Source: Prosopocoilus inquinatus
Lineage: Eukaryota > Arthropoda > Insecta > Coleoptera > Lucanidae
Assembly: GCA_036172665.1 (NCBI GenBank)
Contig: CM069877.1
Span: forward strand, 10,932,501 to 10,996,500
Length of the DNA: 64,000 nt
Direction: 5' to 3'
Shown here in pieces: positions 22,571 through 33,720 of the stretch (positions within the stretch are counted from its first letter, which is position 1; each line of letters begins with the position of its first letter). The translations under genes and the position numbers were made by a program. Below the pieces are notes generated by a model. That model was not told the DNA's origin, made no database searches, and saw only the letters and a program-made list of their open reading frames with translations.

Positions 22571-22777
22571 GTTGCATCGCTGCAACTCCGAAAAGGAGTT
22601 TGGTAATAATTTCGAACCCAGTTTGAAGCCGAGTGGCTTTGACTCGAGGGAATAGTTGGTTGGTTAAGTGCCAGAAAACGTTCGTTCAAATTTGCTATAG
22701 ACACAAGTCCTCGCAGCACTTGTTGCTGTCGCACGTCGCACCTCAGATAAACTCCCATTCTTTCGAAGCGTTCGTTA

Positions 22778-22818
22778 TTCGTTCATTCATTCATTAATTG
22801 ATTCATTCATTCATTTTA
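22778..22818. repeat. ATTC microsatellite
   Basis: Interrupted ATTC/TTCA tetranucleotide run. Confidence 0.85.
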
Positions 22819-22890
22819 AGCAAGTGTCAAATGTAAAGCAAATCTTAAGTGCACGGCGCGCGCTGTTTCTCATTAACTTTGTCGTCGACT

Positions 22891-23016
22891 GAGTGCGCTG
22901 CAAATATCGTCGAGCAGGGGGCGCAAAAAGCACGCGGGATGTCTCTAGAGAGGGGCGCTCTAGAAACATCCCGCGTGCTTTTTCCGCCCCCTGCCCGTCG
23001 GTAATTGCAGCGACTC
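22891..23016. repeat. GC-rich long hairpin
   Basis: Arms 22,891-22,950 and 22,958-23,016 are complementary. The core pairing is GGGATGTCTCTAGAG with CTCTAGAAACATCCC, and GCAGGGGGCGCAAAAAGCAC with its near-perfect complement, around a 7-base loop. The outer arms are weaker. No target duplication is clear. It could be a MITE, a pre-miRNA-like or hairpin RNA, or a recent fold-back. Choosing among these needs expression data. Confidence 0.85.
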
Positions 23017-25260
23017 GCCTGCAACACTTACCAGGTAGAACAATCGCTTAAAATTCAAATTTCCGCTTTTGTTTTTCGAATATCGAAGAAGAGCTCGCGC
23101 GCAATTTGCTCGGAACGGCTTATCTCGTTAACTGCTCGTTAGCACCCCCTGATCCGCTGACAGTCAGCCGGCGCGCAGCGCTTCGCTTTTCGTTTTATGA
23201 CGACGACCGCCGACGTGTGCGGTAATTGGAAACGCTCGTCGCCGTCAAGGAGCAGCACGCAAAGCAGAAAAACAACGCGACCTCAACATTATCGACTCGG
23301 GGGGGAGCGGGGGCGGGAGGCTGGGAGCTGCCTGCGGTGAATCGATTGGTCGTAAATAAAACGCGGTCGCTGCGATTTGCCTTGTTATCGTCACCCGATA
23401 TCTTGAAATTAAGGCGAGCGCTTAATATGCAGAAAATAGTTGCCGCCGAAGATAGACCACGCACGTAATCTGGTGTATGTATGGCTCATGAAAATGTTAT
23501 TACCGTCACTTTATCACGAACCGTTTAGTTAGCTCCGAGCAGAAGCGGAATTTGATGTTAAACGACGAACTTAACTGTTATTTTGGAACGGTCTGCATAC
23601 TGTTAACGCTTAAACTTACGGCGGATTTACCAAATTGAACGTTTACTTTATCGGCAAACGAGTTTGTACTTACCAGAAAGTAACGTATACTTTAAGGGTT
23701 ACGGCGCGTAGTCAGCTTTAACAAAACATAAAATACCCGAAGGTACGTTTATTGGAATTTCAAACTATAACTTACATGATAAATTGAAGAGGCGCTTTAC
23801 TAGACGACTGACGTGAGTTCGCGCACTGTGACAAGTGTTTGTGTCTTCTACTTTCAGATCAGGAGAGCTATCTACTTATATGAAAATGATTGACCCAATT
23901 TCCAGTTTACATAAGCTTTATGTTAGGCGTTGGTCTTGAAAAATCTCGTTGACTCATTGTTAAGAACGTGGCAACAACTCATCATCCAACGAGTTTCGTA
24001 TTTATCCGGCAACACTGTATGCCGTTGCTTCTCCGCATTATCTGACCGAATATGGTCACGGGCAATTTCATTGGTTTTCGAGGCATTAAAGCCGTATTTG
24101 ACTTTTCAGCTGATTGGCTGGTATTCTTAGCTTCGCAATGCGTTTCTGCGATTGCCTGTCACACCTTGTTCTGCTCTTGCTTGAATTTAGCAGAAGAGCT
24201 TATCTACAATTGTGCCGGAATCTTCTCTTACACCACCAGCGAGATTTGAGAACCCCACCCTACCCCCTGAACCCCTAACGCATATTTATTCCAAAATAAA
24301 AATCCGGGCTAGCAAGCTCCGCCTATGTATCGAAGTCCAAAATGGTAAAGCCTCATCCGAAGCCTGAGCTGTTAGTAAACTCAGGTAAATTGAGCGAATT
24401 GCGTGGGTCTATTATGAACGCTAAGGGCTTTAATTTCTTTTCTTTTTTAGGCTTTCAGCTTCAGTTTCAGTGTCACTTTCAGTCTCAGTTACAGTTGCAG
24501 CTGCAGTTCTAATATCGTTTTATACTTTCCTGGTTCAAGTACGATATTACCCCTTTGGTAGATTAATCGTTTTCTCCATACGAATCAAGTTCTCAACCGA
24601 GACGGACTCGCCATCTCCTGGGCTGGCCTCGAAACTCTCCTCCCGCTCACGCCCCATATCACCAGGTGTCGCTGCTTCCCACAGACTTCGCAACGGGGAT
24701 AACCTGATTATAACCTGACATATTTGACGTTCGATTTCGTGAGTTAATCATGTTTTAAATTATACTTAACTATTTTGATATTGCGTTTCGATGAATGCAT
24801 GCCCTTTATGGAGAGCGAATTTCGACTGAACTCATAGATTATCGTTGCGTTGTACCTGTGGCTTAAGTAGCAGTAATTATAACGCAAGTTTTATTGTTTA
24901 CGCTCATTGTATCTACTGATCTTGTTGTACTTTGATAAAGCCAGAATTTTGTCGATTTATGTGTCTCGTTCGTATTCTACCTTCGCCTACAAGTGAGATA
25001 CACTTAGCCTCAAGTTTTGCTTGGAACCTTCTGCAATCACCAAGTCAGTCCGGGGAAGCTGACGAGACGCTTTTATGCAATCAGCTTGGGTTGAGTCCGT
25101 ACTGGCGCCCGAATACCTTACCAACATAATATTACCCACCCCCATTCTCGTTGTAGCTAGCCGAGGGGAAAAGCTGGTGAAAGACCCAGCGCAGACTTGT
25201 CACCAGGTCCAGGGAACATTGAGAGGCCATTCGTTTTAGAGTAAATTCGGTGACATCATT
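23017..25260. other. Mostly unique sequence
   Basis: 23,050-23,470 is GC-richer. A TTTCAGTGTCA/CAGTTACAG low-complexity patch lies at 24,455-24,510. Short frames (up to 89 residues) show no recognisable family. Confidence 0.4.
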
Positions 25261-25560
25261 TTACACTAAGCCTATAAAGTATGGAATAAAATTCGTAATT
25301 TCTTTATTTCTGATGCTTCGAAAAACACCCGGGCAGGTGAATTTTGTTTTTAAAAAGCACACATTTTCAAGTAAAAATAAATTTTTAGCGGTCTTTTGTT
25401 TTCGGGTAATGACGTCAGAGATATATATTTTTTTAATAGCAACCCCATTTTTTTTTCTTGATTCTGATAGCTCATTGAATTCTCTATTAAACCACATCAA
25501 AAATTTATCGGCGCGGCTGTACGATACGTCTACACTACCGACACTCTGCCTCTTTCCCAA
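25261..25560 (-). other. Unassigned 99-residue open frame
   Basis: A minus-strand frame runs 99 residues without a stop. Its N-terminal end lies in the tandem duplication at 25,505-25,800. It has no motif I recognise, and the opposite strand is also open for 107 residues, so chance is likely. No splice context stands out. Confidence 0.15.
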
Positions 25561-25800
25561 AAACTGCGTGTAATCTTTAAGTTGGAGAGGGAAGTATAAT
25601 TATCCCTTGGCCACACCGATTGTACCGTCCGCGTCCATAAGGGATCCAGGGAGAGTTGCATTCAGGCCCTGGAGCAACGTATCGGCGCGACGGTACGATA
25701 CGTCTACGCTACCGACAGTCTGCTTTTTTCCCAAAAACCGCGTGTAATATTTAAGTTCGGGGGGAAGTATAATTTCCCTTTAGCCGCACCGTCGATATGG
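25505..25800 (+). repeat. About 175-bp tandem duplication
   Basis: Copies share TATCGGCGCG, GTACGATACGTCTAC, CTACCGACA, TTTCCCAAAAAC, CGTGTAATCTTTAAGTT-like and GGGAAGTATAATT. The two starts are about 175 bp apart. Confidence 0.85.
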
Positions 25801-26415
25801 AATCCAGGAAGAGGATCGCGAAACATGCATCCACTATGATTCTATTAATATTTACATCCTGTCTAAAGTACCTACCTACACACGACCGGAAGTCTCTTTA
25901 CAAACCACGAATGTTGCCGGCGAATAAATAAATATTTATAAAGCAATCATGTTTCGAGCGCATGCGATTTGTTCGCAAGAGCGTGCGGTGATAAACGAGG
26001 TGCATTTGATTTGGCGGCCGGGGGGGAGTGGGGGGAGTGTTGAGAAATGCTTGGGGTTTTCGGTGCATCCCGACACCTCCTACGTTTACCATTTTACATC
26101 TGACCTCCTCCCCGGAGACAAATTACACGCGGTACGGTCGGGTAGCTAGATGCGCCATAAAAATTCCAAGGAGTTTTGCGGGCAATTTCCTGCATGCGAG
26201 GAAACGTGTTGAAATTATGCACGGCTCACGTTCAGCCCCGGTTTCATCTCTGTCTGGATTTACAATCGCGCTGCTACAGTTTCTGACCATGTCTGCCCGA
26301 CCAGAAAGTCTATTCGGTAAAATATTCTCGAAAAACAAAAATTTAGGTCAGTATGATTTCCCCGATGTCGATCTTTTCTGACTATCAGCACCAGCCGATT
26401 CAGAGAAGGCTAGAC
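25801..26415. other. No gene recognised
   Basis: Includes a G-rich patch near 26,020. The 117-residue frame at 26,028-26,381 is mirrored on the opposite strand and has no recognised domain. Confidence 0.4.
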
Positions 26416-26417
26416 CT

Positions 26418-26690
26418 TTAGTTAGTTGTAAGTGTGGCGGCCCTTTTTGTTATGTAAGTTAGCATTGCGTTGTTACGGTTTAATTCCTTGTTAGTTTCCG
26501 GTAGCCACGTGTTGCATGTGTTTGGTTTAGTAAGGTGGCAACATTGCGTCCTGGAGTTGATGTCCTTACGCCATTTGGAATCAAGGCTTTTCGTTGATCT
26601 TAAACAATCACGCTCTTCGCGTCCTGTGCTTGGATTGGCCCGCATTTTGGTTTGGTGTTCGACAGCAGCTCCACATAAATTCCCGACTAC
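26418..26690 (+). repeat. Fragment of the 3.4/4.6 kb mosaic repeat
   Basis: AATCAAGGCTTTTCGTTGAT, CAATCACGCTC, GCGTCCTGTGCTTGGATTGG and CGCATTTTG match the order of blocks at 3420-3490. Inserted minisatellite begins just after. Confidence 0.6.
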
Positions 26691-26691
26691 G

Positions 26692-26795
26692 AGTTACTAC
26701 ATAGCATCTCCGTACAAATTCATGATAAAGTACACATAGCATCCCCATACAAATTCTCGATGCTTCTACATAGCATCTCCGTACAAATTCAAAAT
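26692..26795 (+). repeat. 34-bp minisatellite, left part
   Basis: Monomers CATAGCATCTCCGTACAAAT and CATAGCATCCCCATACAAAT alternate, followed by TCATGATAAAGT or TCACGAGTTACTA. This is the left part of the array, interrupted by the LINE fragment at 26,800. Confidence 0.9.
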
Positions 26796-26799
26796 ATAT

Positions 26800-28534
26800 A
26801 ATAATAATGATAATATTCTTTATTGGCCCAAATGTATAAACAAAATCATAATTAACAAAATTAGACATAGAGTGCATTCGAACCAAAAGGCGAAGTTCAG
26901 TTGCAACCAGGTTGGACTGTTCTTCCACTTAACCTTACACTTCTAATTAACGAGATGGGAGATAAGAATGCAAGTTTTGACAGTACACAGTTTCTTTTTT
27001 TTTAAGCAAATAAAGTTGTACTTAGAAGAAAAAAAAATATACAGACTATGTGAAAAATCAATTCTAAATTTCGGCGATCCAGTTACAAACAACTATTTTA
27101 CATTTGTTTCATACGCAAAGCATGGCTATATTTATTTTTGAATTGAAGACTTTTAAGTCATCAGATAGTGCATTGAATATAGTAGCAATATTATATTGAA
27201 ACGATCTTTCAAAAAGAGCAGTTCTATGTAGAGGTGGAGTTATTACATTTTGTGACGAATGTTTATATTGTGCACATCTGTTCTAAAGCGTATTTTATTA
27301 CAAAGGTAAGATGGACTTTTTTCATGAATAAGTTTGATATAAAAATTTGCTAAATGCAGCTTACGCCTGTTAGCCATATTTAACCAATGCATTTCTTTTA
27401 ATTTCAATGATACCCGTTCTCTACTTCTTAAACCGTATATGAGGCGTACACAGGTGTTCTGAACTCTTTGAATTCTTTTACTCGTTAACGAGTTTAAACA
27501 AGGACCGTACACTATATCTGCTAATATAAAATGCGATAAGACCAGGGATTCACAAAGCATTATTCTAGTTGCAATGTTGAGAACTGATTTATTAGCATAT
27601 AGTAATTTTATATTAGTAAACGCTTTTTTAATGCAATTATTAATAGGCTTAACAAATCGAACATCTGTATCCAAAAGAAGTCCCAAGTTTCTAGCAGATT
27701 CGGAACATGGTACCCTCTCTTCACCTATTTTAATATTAAGTAAATTAGTCAAAAGTTTACGTTTAAACGTTTTTCCGAAGAGCATTACTACATATTTTTT
27801 TGGGTTTAAAATTAATTAGTGTTGCTTAAACACTCGTGACAAATTCAAGATATCAGAATTGATAAATTGATTTGCTTGTTCAATATCGGTGGCTTTAAAT
27901 TGAATAATATAATTGAGTATCGTCAGCATAATAATGACTAGTACAATACTCGAGACATTTACTTAAATTACTGGTGTATAAAGTAAACAGTAATGGCCCT
28001 AAAATTGAGCCCTGAGGAACACCGGTCTTAACTGCACGTGCATTAGAAAAATTATGGTTAATATTTATTATTTGATACCTATCATTTAAGTAACTAGCTA
28101 TAAAGGATTCTGCACAGTTTCCGAACCCAACAAAGCGCAAAATTGATAGAAGTTACTTGTGGTTGACCGTCTCAAAAGCTCTAGAAAAGTCTAAAAGAAT
28201 TAGTGACGTGAGTTCATCCCGATCAGCTGCATTCAGGATCTCATCAGTAATATGCATAAGCGCTGTAGAAAGAACAGCTATAATTTTTACGAAAACCTGA
28301 TTGATTATTTAGCAACGAGTTATAGTCAGTCAGATAATTCATGATTTGCTTGCACATGATTCTTTCTAGTAGTTTGGACATTATTGGCAATAAACTTATT
28401 GGTCTTAATAAGTCTTTGAAATCAGTAGGTTCTGATACTTTTGGAATCGGAACAGCATGAGCTATTTTCCAAACTTTAGGAAACACCATATTTAAGATGG
28501 AAAAGGTAATTATGTGAGTGATAAAGGGTAATAA
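26800..28534 (-). mobile_element. 5'-truncated non-LTR retrotransposon (jockey/CR1 superfamily), RT remnant
   Basis: Minus-strand frames over 27,243-28,534 encode a broken reverse transcriptase. The order is an N-terminal fingers segment (PKVWKIAHAVPIPK), LRPISLLPIMSKLLERI, NQSGFRKNYS, motif A with LDFSRAFETVNHK, motif B GVPQGSILGPLLF, motif C YADD (about 27,919-27,930), then the C-terminal region with RIQRVQNTCVRLIYGL. In-frame stops and frame changes interrupt it (for example TAA after VNHK), so it is dead. The 5' endonuclease part is absent. The 3' UTR ends AATAAAG and then TATTATCATTATTATTATA. It sits inside the minisatellite. No clean target duplication could be fixed. The superfamily is secure, the exact clade is not. 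Confidence 0.9.
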
Positions 28535-28535
28535 T

Positions 28536-28711
28536 ATAGTGCACATAGCATCTCCGTACAAATTCATGATCCAGTGCACATGGCATCCCCATACAAATTC
28601 ATGATATAGTGCACATGGCATCCCCATACAAATTCATGAGTTACTACATAGCATCTCCGTACAAATTCATGATACAGAGCACATAGCATGCCCATACAAA
28701 TTCACGATTCA
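28536..28711 (+). repeat. 34-bp minisatellite, right part
   Basis: About five monomers of CACATAGCATCTCCGTACAA or CACATAGCATCCCCATACAA type, alternating with ATTCATGATATAGTG and ATTCATGAGTTACTA linkers. The two monomer types make a dimeric repeat of about 68 bp. Confidence 0.9.
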
Positions 28712-28712
28712 T

Positions 28713-28835
28713 GCCCGATTTCTTCACCTCCTAATAAATTTATCTGCCAGGTATTATCCTTGGAAACCGTTGTATTGATAATAGTTTCCGTCGGTACCTG
28801 GCAGATAAATTTATCCGTAGGTGAAGAAATCGGGC
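28713..28835 (+). mobile_element. GCCCGATTTCTTCACCT-ended MITE, copy 2
   Basis: A 123-bp palindrome with arms GCCCGATTTCTTCACC and GGTGAAGAAATCGGGC, plus inner ATAAATTTATCTGCCAGGTA and its complement. It directly follows the minisatellite. The 75-bp sequence after it (CTAAGATTGTTAGATTTAAA and onward) also follows the copy at 31,782. Confidence 0.9.
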
Positions 28836-28960
28836 CTAAGATTGTTAGATTTAAATTCATTTTTTTGTCTTCATAATTATTAATGAGTAATAGGTATAAA
28901 TTAGCCAACGTGATTATTGCAGTTATCTATGACAACACGTGCAACAGAGATTTAACTAAG

Positions 28961-29086
28961 GCCCGATTTCTTCATCTACGAATAAATTTATCTGCCAGGT
29001 AGTATCCTCGGTAACTAATATCGATACAATGGTTTCCAAGGATAATAGCTGGCATATAAATTTATCAGGAGGTGAAAAAATCGGGC
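28961..29086 (+). mobile_element. GCCCGATTTCTTCACCT-ended MITE, copy 3
   Basis: Same palindrome family. TAA lies just outside on the left (with one G between) and on the right (with one A between), suggesting a PIF/Harbinger-type TAA target. This copy lacks the adjacent minisatellite. Confidence 0.85.
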
Positions 29087-29960
29087 ATAAAACGATTTAT
29101 TTTATTTTTGAATTTGTATTTTTTTATTCTTGTGTTTTGCTTTAATTGTGTAATAAATTGAGAGTTTAGCTAAATCTGTATTGGTTTAATCATACTGAAG
29201 ACAAAAAAAAAGATATCAACTTTGAGTTACAACGTTCAAATTAGATATATTCGAGCTTCTTTCGACGTTACAAACATCTGTTTCCGGTAATACTTTTACT
29301 TTCCTCTCAAATAAAAGGTGCTTTACTCTTAACAAAGTTTCACGTTGTCTCGATTTCTAACCACCTTGTACGTGATTTCGAAATTTTAGTACTTGCTGGG
29401 GACTCGCTAGAAGAAGCGAAACTTTTTATGAAGCTTGAGTTTTCTTCCTCTAAAATTCGAATTAAGGAAGGTTATAGGTACAGTTGTAGGTCCATCCAGG
29501 GACACACTGTACATATAAGCGCTACGTGTCACCTGATTTGCTTCTGAACAAAGTTTCTTTTCCGAGCGGATTAACCATATCTGTGAGTAAAATCTGAGGA
29601 ATCCGTTTTTTCTTCTTTTGCGTCCACTTTTCCTTCTGTACTTTCTCCTACCGTGGGGGGGGGGGGCGAGGGTGTGACTGAATACGATGTAAAGTTCCAT
29701 TTCCTAAGTAAACTGAACGACGTACCTGCCCGAAGGTCATCGGTGTACGATAGTTAATATGATAGCGTTGAAAGAAGTTCGACGTTTTGACGAGTGGCGG
29801 CGCTTCACCGTTGACGCTTGACTTGCGACTGTTAGACGGAGCACAACAAAACAGTTGGAACTAACACCGTAACGTACGCACCTGTTCCTTAATTAACGTA
29901 TGTTATTTTTACGTAAATAAAAGATTGTAATAAATAATAAAAACGAAAAAAAAAACGTAA
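29087..29960. other. AT-rich sequence, no gene recognised
   Basis: A G tract at about 29,656-29,666 is the only notable low-complexity feature. The 97-residue minus-strand frame has a basic, low-complexity composition and no family. Confidence 0.4.
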
Positions 29961-29964
29961 TCAG

Positions 29965-31450
29965 TAGGAAGCGGATTTTAGGTTAAATACCTTTTTCCAG
30001 TTTTTAAGGTTTTAAATATCTCTTTGCATATCTTTTCATTTCATTAGAAATATAGTCATTTGGCCAAATTTTGTGTCACCTAAATTACCTTTTTTACAAT
30101 TTTATTTCACCTACTGTAAATTTTTTTTTGCCTTATTTGCTTTTTTCACCTAAATTTATTTTTTTCCCCCCTATACATAGAAATATTTGTACCTAAATGG
30201 GGTTCTTCTTGCTATCGCCGCCTAAAATCAATAAATAAAGAGTAATTGGCATTACCGTGAAAGTGAATTATACATTATATATAAATGTAATAGTTTTCGA
30301 AAAAAATGCGGTGGCAGATTTTCACTAAACCGTTTGAGAACTGCTGGCATAGCTAAAAGTGGAACGCGGTCGCCTCTTCAATTACGACCCGCAGCCGAAG
30401 TAGGCCAGGGTCAGTGCCTTACCGGATCTTGAGCAGGTACGACGTAAATCAGCGCCGCTCCGATCAGCCGGTCGGTCAAACAATTTAAATCAACTTCACT
30501 GCGAGTAATTACAAGTTTAAGTATTTTAGATTAAAATCTAGTGCAATGCAAGAAGCTGCGGTTCGTAATTGCCGAACAAATTAAAAGCGAGGTACAAACA
30601 AATTGTTATTTCTCATTCCACATTATTTTTAAAAGACTTACAAAAATTTACATTTATTTTGTTTTCAAGGACCGTAAGTAGTAATACTTCATAGCTAGCA
30701 GCGAGATTGCAGCAAAAGTTTACTTACCTTAGAAGGATGAAGGAAGAACATTTTTAACGCGCTTGCCTAATCGGTGCGTAAATTTTCATCGATAGTTGAT
30801 ATCGTAAAACAAATAAATGTAACATTACTTCGCTCAGTGAATTAAAATTTTAAATAAAATAATTAATAAACGATATCAGTGATTATTATTACGAAAATCT
30901 GCGTTGAACATCGAGTGCTGTATCGGTGGGCGTGTCCATACCGAGAGAAAGGCGAAGTTGACCTTCCTATCTTCCTCGCACATTTCTGCGGTTTCAAATA
31001 AGTGGTCCATCCGAAATTTCTTGGCTATGATACGATAGCCACCAAAAAATAAAATACCCGCAGAAGGTAGCATTTCGTGTACTTACACTGAGGTTTATTT
31101 TTTATTTGTATACAGTAAAAGAACATGCTGTACAACGGCGCGTTCAGAGAACTGCAGCAGCTGAATTGCTGACCAATCAGGTGGACATTCGGCGAATAGT
31201 GTTCCTGAATGTGTAACATAGCGAACTTTAAAATTCGAGCTGTTGAAGCGTCATAAAAACATATCTGTCCGTTCAATAGATAAGCTCAGTGAACAACTTA
31301 GCTGTTGAAAGGCATTCTTAGTGGCTGAATCAAATATTAATTAAATGTAATTTGAGTTTTAAACGATAATTTATTGTTTTACAGAGTTTGTGGCAAGCGT
31401 CATTGCGTCCGCTGAACGATCTGAACAATTTTAAATATAACGAAAGGCAC
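29965..31450 (+). repeat. Second copy of the 11.4-12.0 kb dispersed repeat, interrupted
   Basis: 29,965-30,150 and 31,190-31,400 repeat the two halves of 11,416-12,060. About 1 kb between them is unrelated. It includes a GC-richer patch at 30,360-30,480 and could be an insertion in this copy or a deletion in the other. Confidence 0.55.
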
Positions 31451-31507
31451 AGGCAATAATACGTGCAACTTAATTTTTTTAAACATTCAGGATTATTTTA
31501 ATTTTAA

Positions 31508-31781
31508 CATACATAGCATCTCCGTACAAATTCATGATAAAGTGCACATAGCATCCCCATACAAATTCACGAGTTACTACATAGCATCTCCATACAAATT
31601 CATGATACAGAGCACATAGCATCCCCATACAAATTCAAGAGTTACTACATGGCATCTCCGTACAAATTCATTATAAAGTGCACATAGCATCCCCATACAA
31701 ATTCACGAGTTACTACATAGCATCTCCGTACAAATTCATGATATAGTGCACATAGCATCCCCATACAAATTCACGATTTAA
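31508..31781 (+). repeat. 34-bp minisatellite, longest array
   Basis: Eight monomers alternate between CATAGCATCTCCGTACAAAT and CATAGCATCCCCATACAAAT types, with linkers ATGATAAAGTGCA and ACGAGTTACTA. It runs directly into the MITE at 31,782. Confidence 0.95.
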
Positions 31782-31907
31782 GCCCGATTTCTTCACCTCC
31801 TAATAAATTTATCCGCCAGGTGTTATCCTTGGAAACCATTGTATCGATAACAGTTTCCGAGGATACTATCTGGCAGATAAATTTATCAGTAGGTGAAGAA
31901 ATCGGGC
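31782..31907 (+). mobile_element. GCCCGATTTCTTCACCT-ended MITE, copy 4
   Basis: Palindrome with the same ends as at 28,713. It follows the minisatellite and is followed by the same CTAAGATTGTTAGATTTAAA tail, so minisatellite, palindrome and tail behave as one composite unit. Confidence 0.9.
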
Positions 31908-32640
31908 CTAAGATTGTTAGATTTAAATTCATTTTTTGTCTTAATTATGATTAATAAGTAATAGGTACCAATTAGTCAATATTTATTTTATTTATTAGGA
32001 TTATTTTAATTTTAATATTTTATTTAATTTTACTAGACGTTTGTTTAAGTGCCCGCGATGAGAAAGTAAAAACCTAATTTCCTAATTGAGTCACCTGAAT
32101 TAGGTACTTCTTTTCGCCTTTTTTTACGACCTAAAAGACAATTAGCCAATAAAGTGAAGAAACTTAACTTTTCCCATTCGCCACAATTCGAAAATTAACT
32201 ACGCTTCTTTTAAGCGACACATTCGCCTTGCTTTCAATCTCAGGTGGTACAGTAGCGGACAATTAAATCCGGGCAAGTTTGCTAACCCACCCCCACCTCC
32301 TTCAGAGACTAGGTTCGGGGCAACTGATTGACTTCTCAGCGCAACTTACCGCCGCGTATCCGATATTTTATGTACAAAATGCGACTAGGTTCGCCCCTCT
32401 CCCCCCCAAAACTCCTAAGTTACCCCAAAGTTAAATCCAAAAAAAGCTTGAAAAAAAATGTTTTTTTTTTCTGTACACTTGCTACGCATTGAGGCGCGAT
32501 GAAAAATTCATGCGCACCCTACTTATCATGGCACCTTTCTAACCTCATCGCTCTGATGCTCGCCCGAGGCCTTCCCCGGTCGAATCCTTTTTCTTTCGCA
32601 GGCCATGTTTAAATTTTACACTTCCGTGAGTGCCCCCGCC
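31908..32640. other. AT-rich, with a mosaic-repeat fragment
   Basis: About 32,310-32,360 (GGGGCAACTGATTGACTTCTC, shortened here to its key words GGGGCAACTGATTG and CTTCTCAGCGCAACTT) resembles 5260-5300. C and T runs lie near 32,400 and 32,460. No gene is recognised. Confidence 0.45.
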
Positions 32641-33590
32641 CCTTCTAAATCGGCGGCCGGCGGCGGGCTCCTCGAAAACACCCTCCGGAGATTAGTTTTG
32701 ATGTGCTAATGCATTTTATTGAATACAGGGGCGCTGCGTTGTGTGTTATCTTTTGTGACGGGCGCGGGGGCGATAAATCGTGCCGCCTAATCGGAAGCGT
32801 CGATGTTGTATTTTTTTTTTTGGTTGAGCGCATCGACACGAGTGGAGTGGCGCGATCGTCGGCGAAAACTGTTTCCACTGCGCGAATTTCCCGCCGCTGG
32901 ACGATTGGGATGATTGCATCTTGGATTTATGTTTTATTACGGAAGAAAACAGAAAATAAAAGAATGAGGCGATAAGCCGATGGACACGTCGAATATTTAT
33001 GGGTGGACAGATTAGTTTATTGTCCTAACGACTGCGCCACTCGCCACCTTTAAACGCAAAGGAAAAAATTGCAGCGCCGCGGCCAACAAATTAAAACCTG
33101 CAAACTCACTCAACTCAACCTCTCGAAACGTCGGAGGGGGTAGGGGAGTGCTGCGAATTTCCGTTTATTTCTCTGTTCACTGTGTGCTACCCCTGATTAA
33201 AACAGCCTGAAGAATTTTTGTGCCGGATCCACTACGCTTTTCTGTCACCACCACCACCTAAATTATTAAGGGTTGGTTAATAATAATGTATTCGGTGAGA
33301 GTGAGGGACGGTGGTAATTTCCGAAATTGGCCCGCTTCGAACTACATCTATCTTCATCGTCATCATCAACGGGCCGTAGGCAATTTTGCGCGCACCAGAT
33401 GACATCAACGCGTTTCGCCGTCGACCCTCTTCATCAGCTGCTGACTGAAATGCGGTGCCTCTCAGCGCACTCCGCGTCGATTTATGATGCCCTTCCTCCC
33501 TCATCACCCCCGCCACCCCCCGTCGCACGTCTAATATATCATCAGCCCGAAGCGCCTTGTTATCGAACATGCGAGTGCCGGTAATGACTT
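32641..33590. other. GC-rich unique sequence, non-coding by appearance
   Basis: CpG-rich patches with CACCACCACCAC near 33,248 and CATCGTCATCATC near 33,353. Opposite-strand frames of similar length overlap throughout, which argues against coding. It may hold conserved non-coding elements, but this cannot be tested here. Confidence 0.35.
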
Positions 33591-33720
33591 GCCCGGCCTT
33601 TGATCTCGGCGCACTTCCCTAATTAACGTCAAATTAGCCGAGACCGGAACGATTAGGTTGCGGCTTGGTGCGACCCTGTATAATAAGATACGTCATCAGC
33701 GCGGGGCGAATCAAAGAGCA
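33591..33720. promoter_or_regulatory. Candidate regulatory patch with TCF-like and TAATTA words
   Basis: CTTTGATC at 33,598-33,605 and the opposite-orientation ATCAAAG near 33,710 match the TCF/LEF core. A CTAATTAACG homeodomain-type word lies between them. This is motif-level inference only. Confidence 0.2.
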
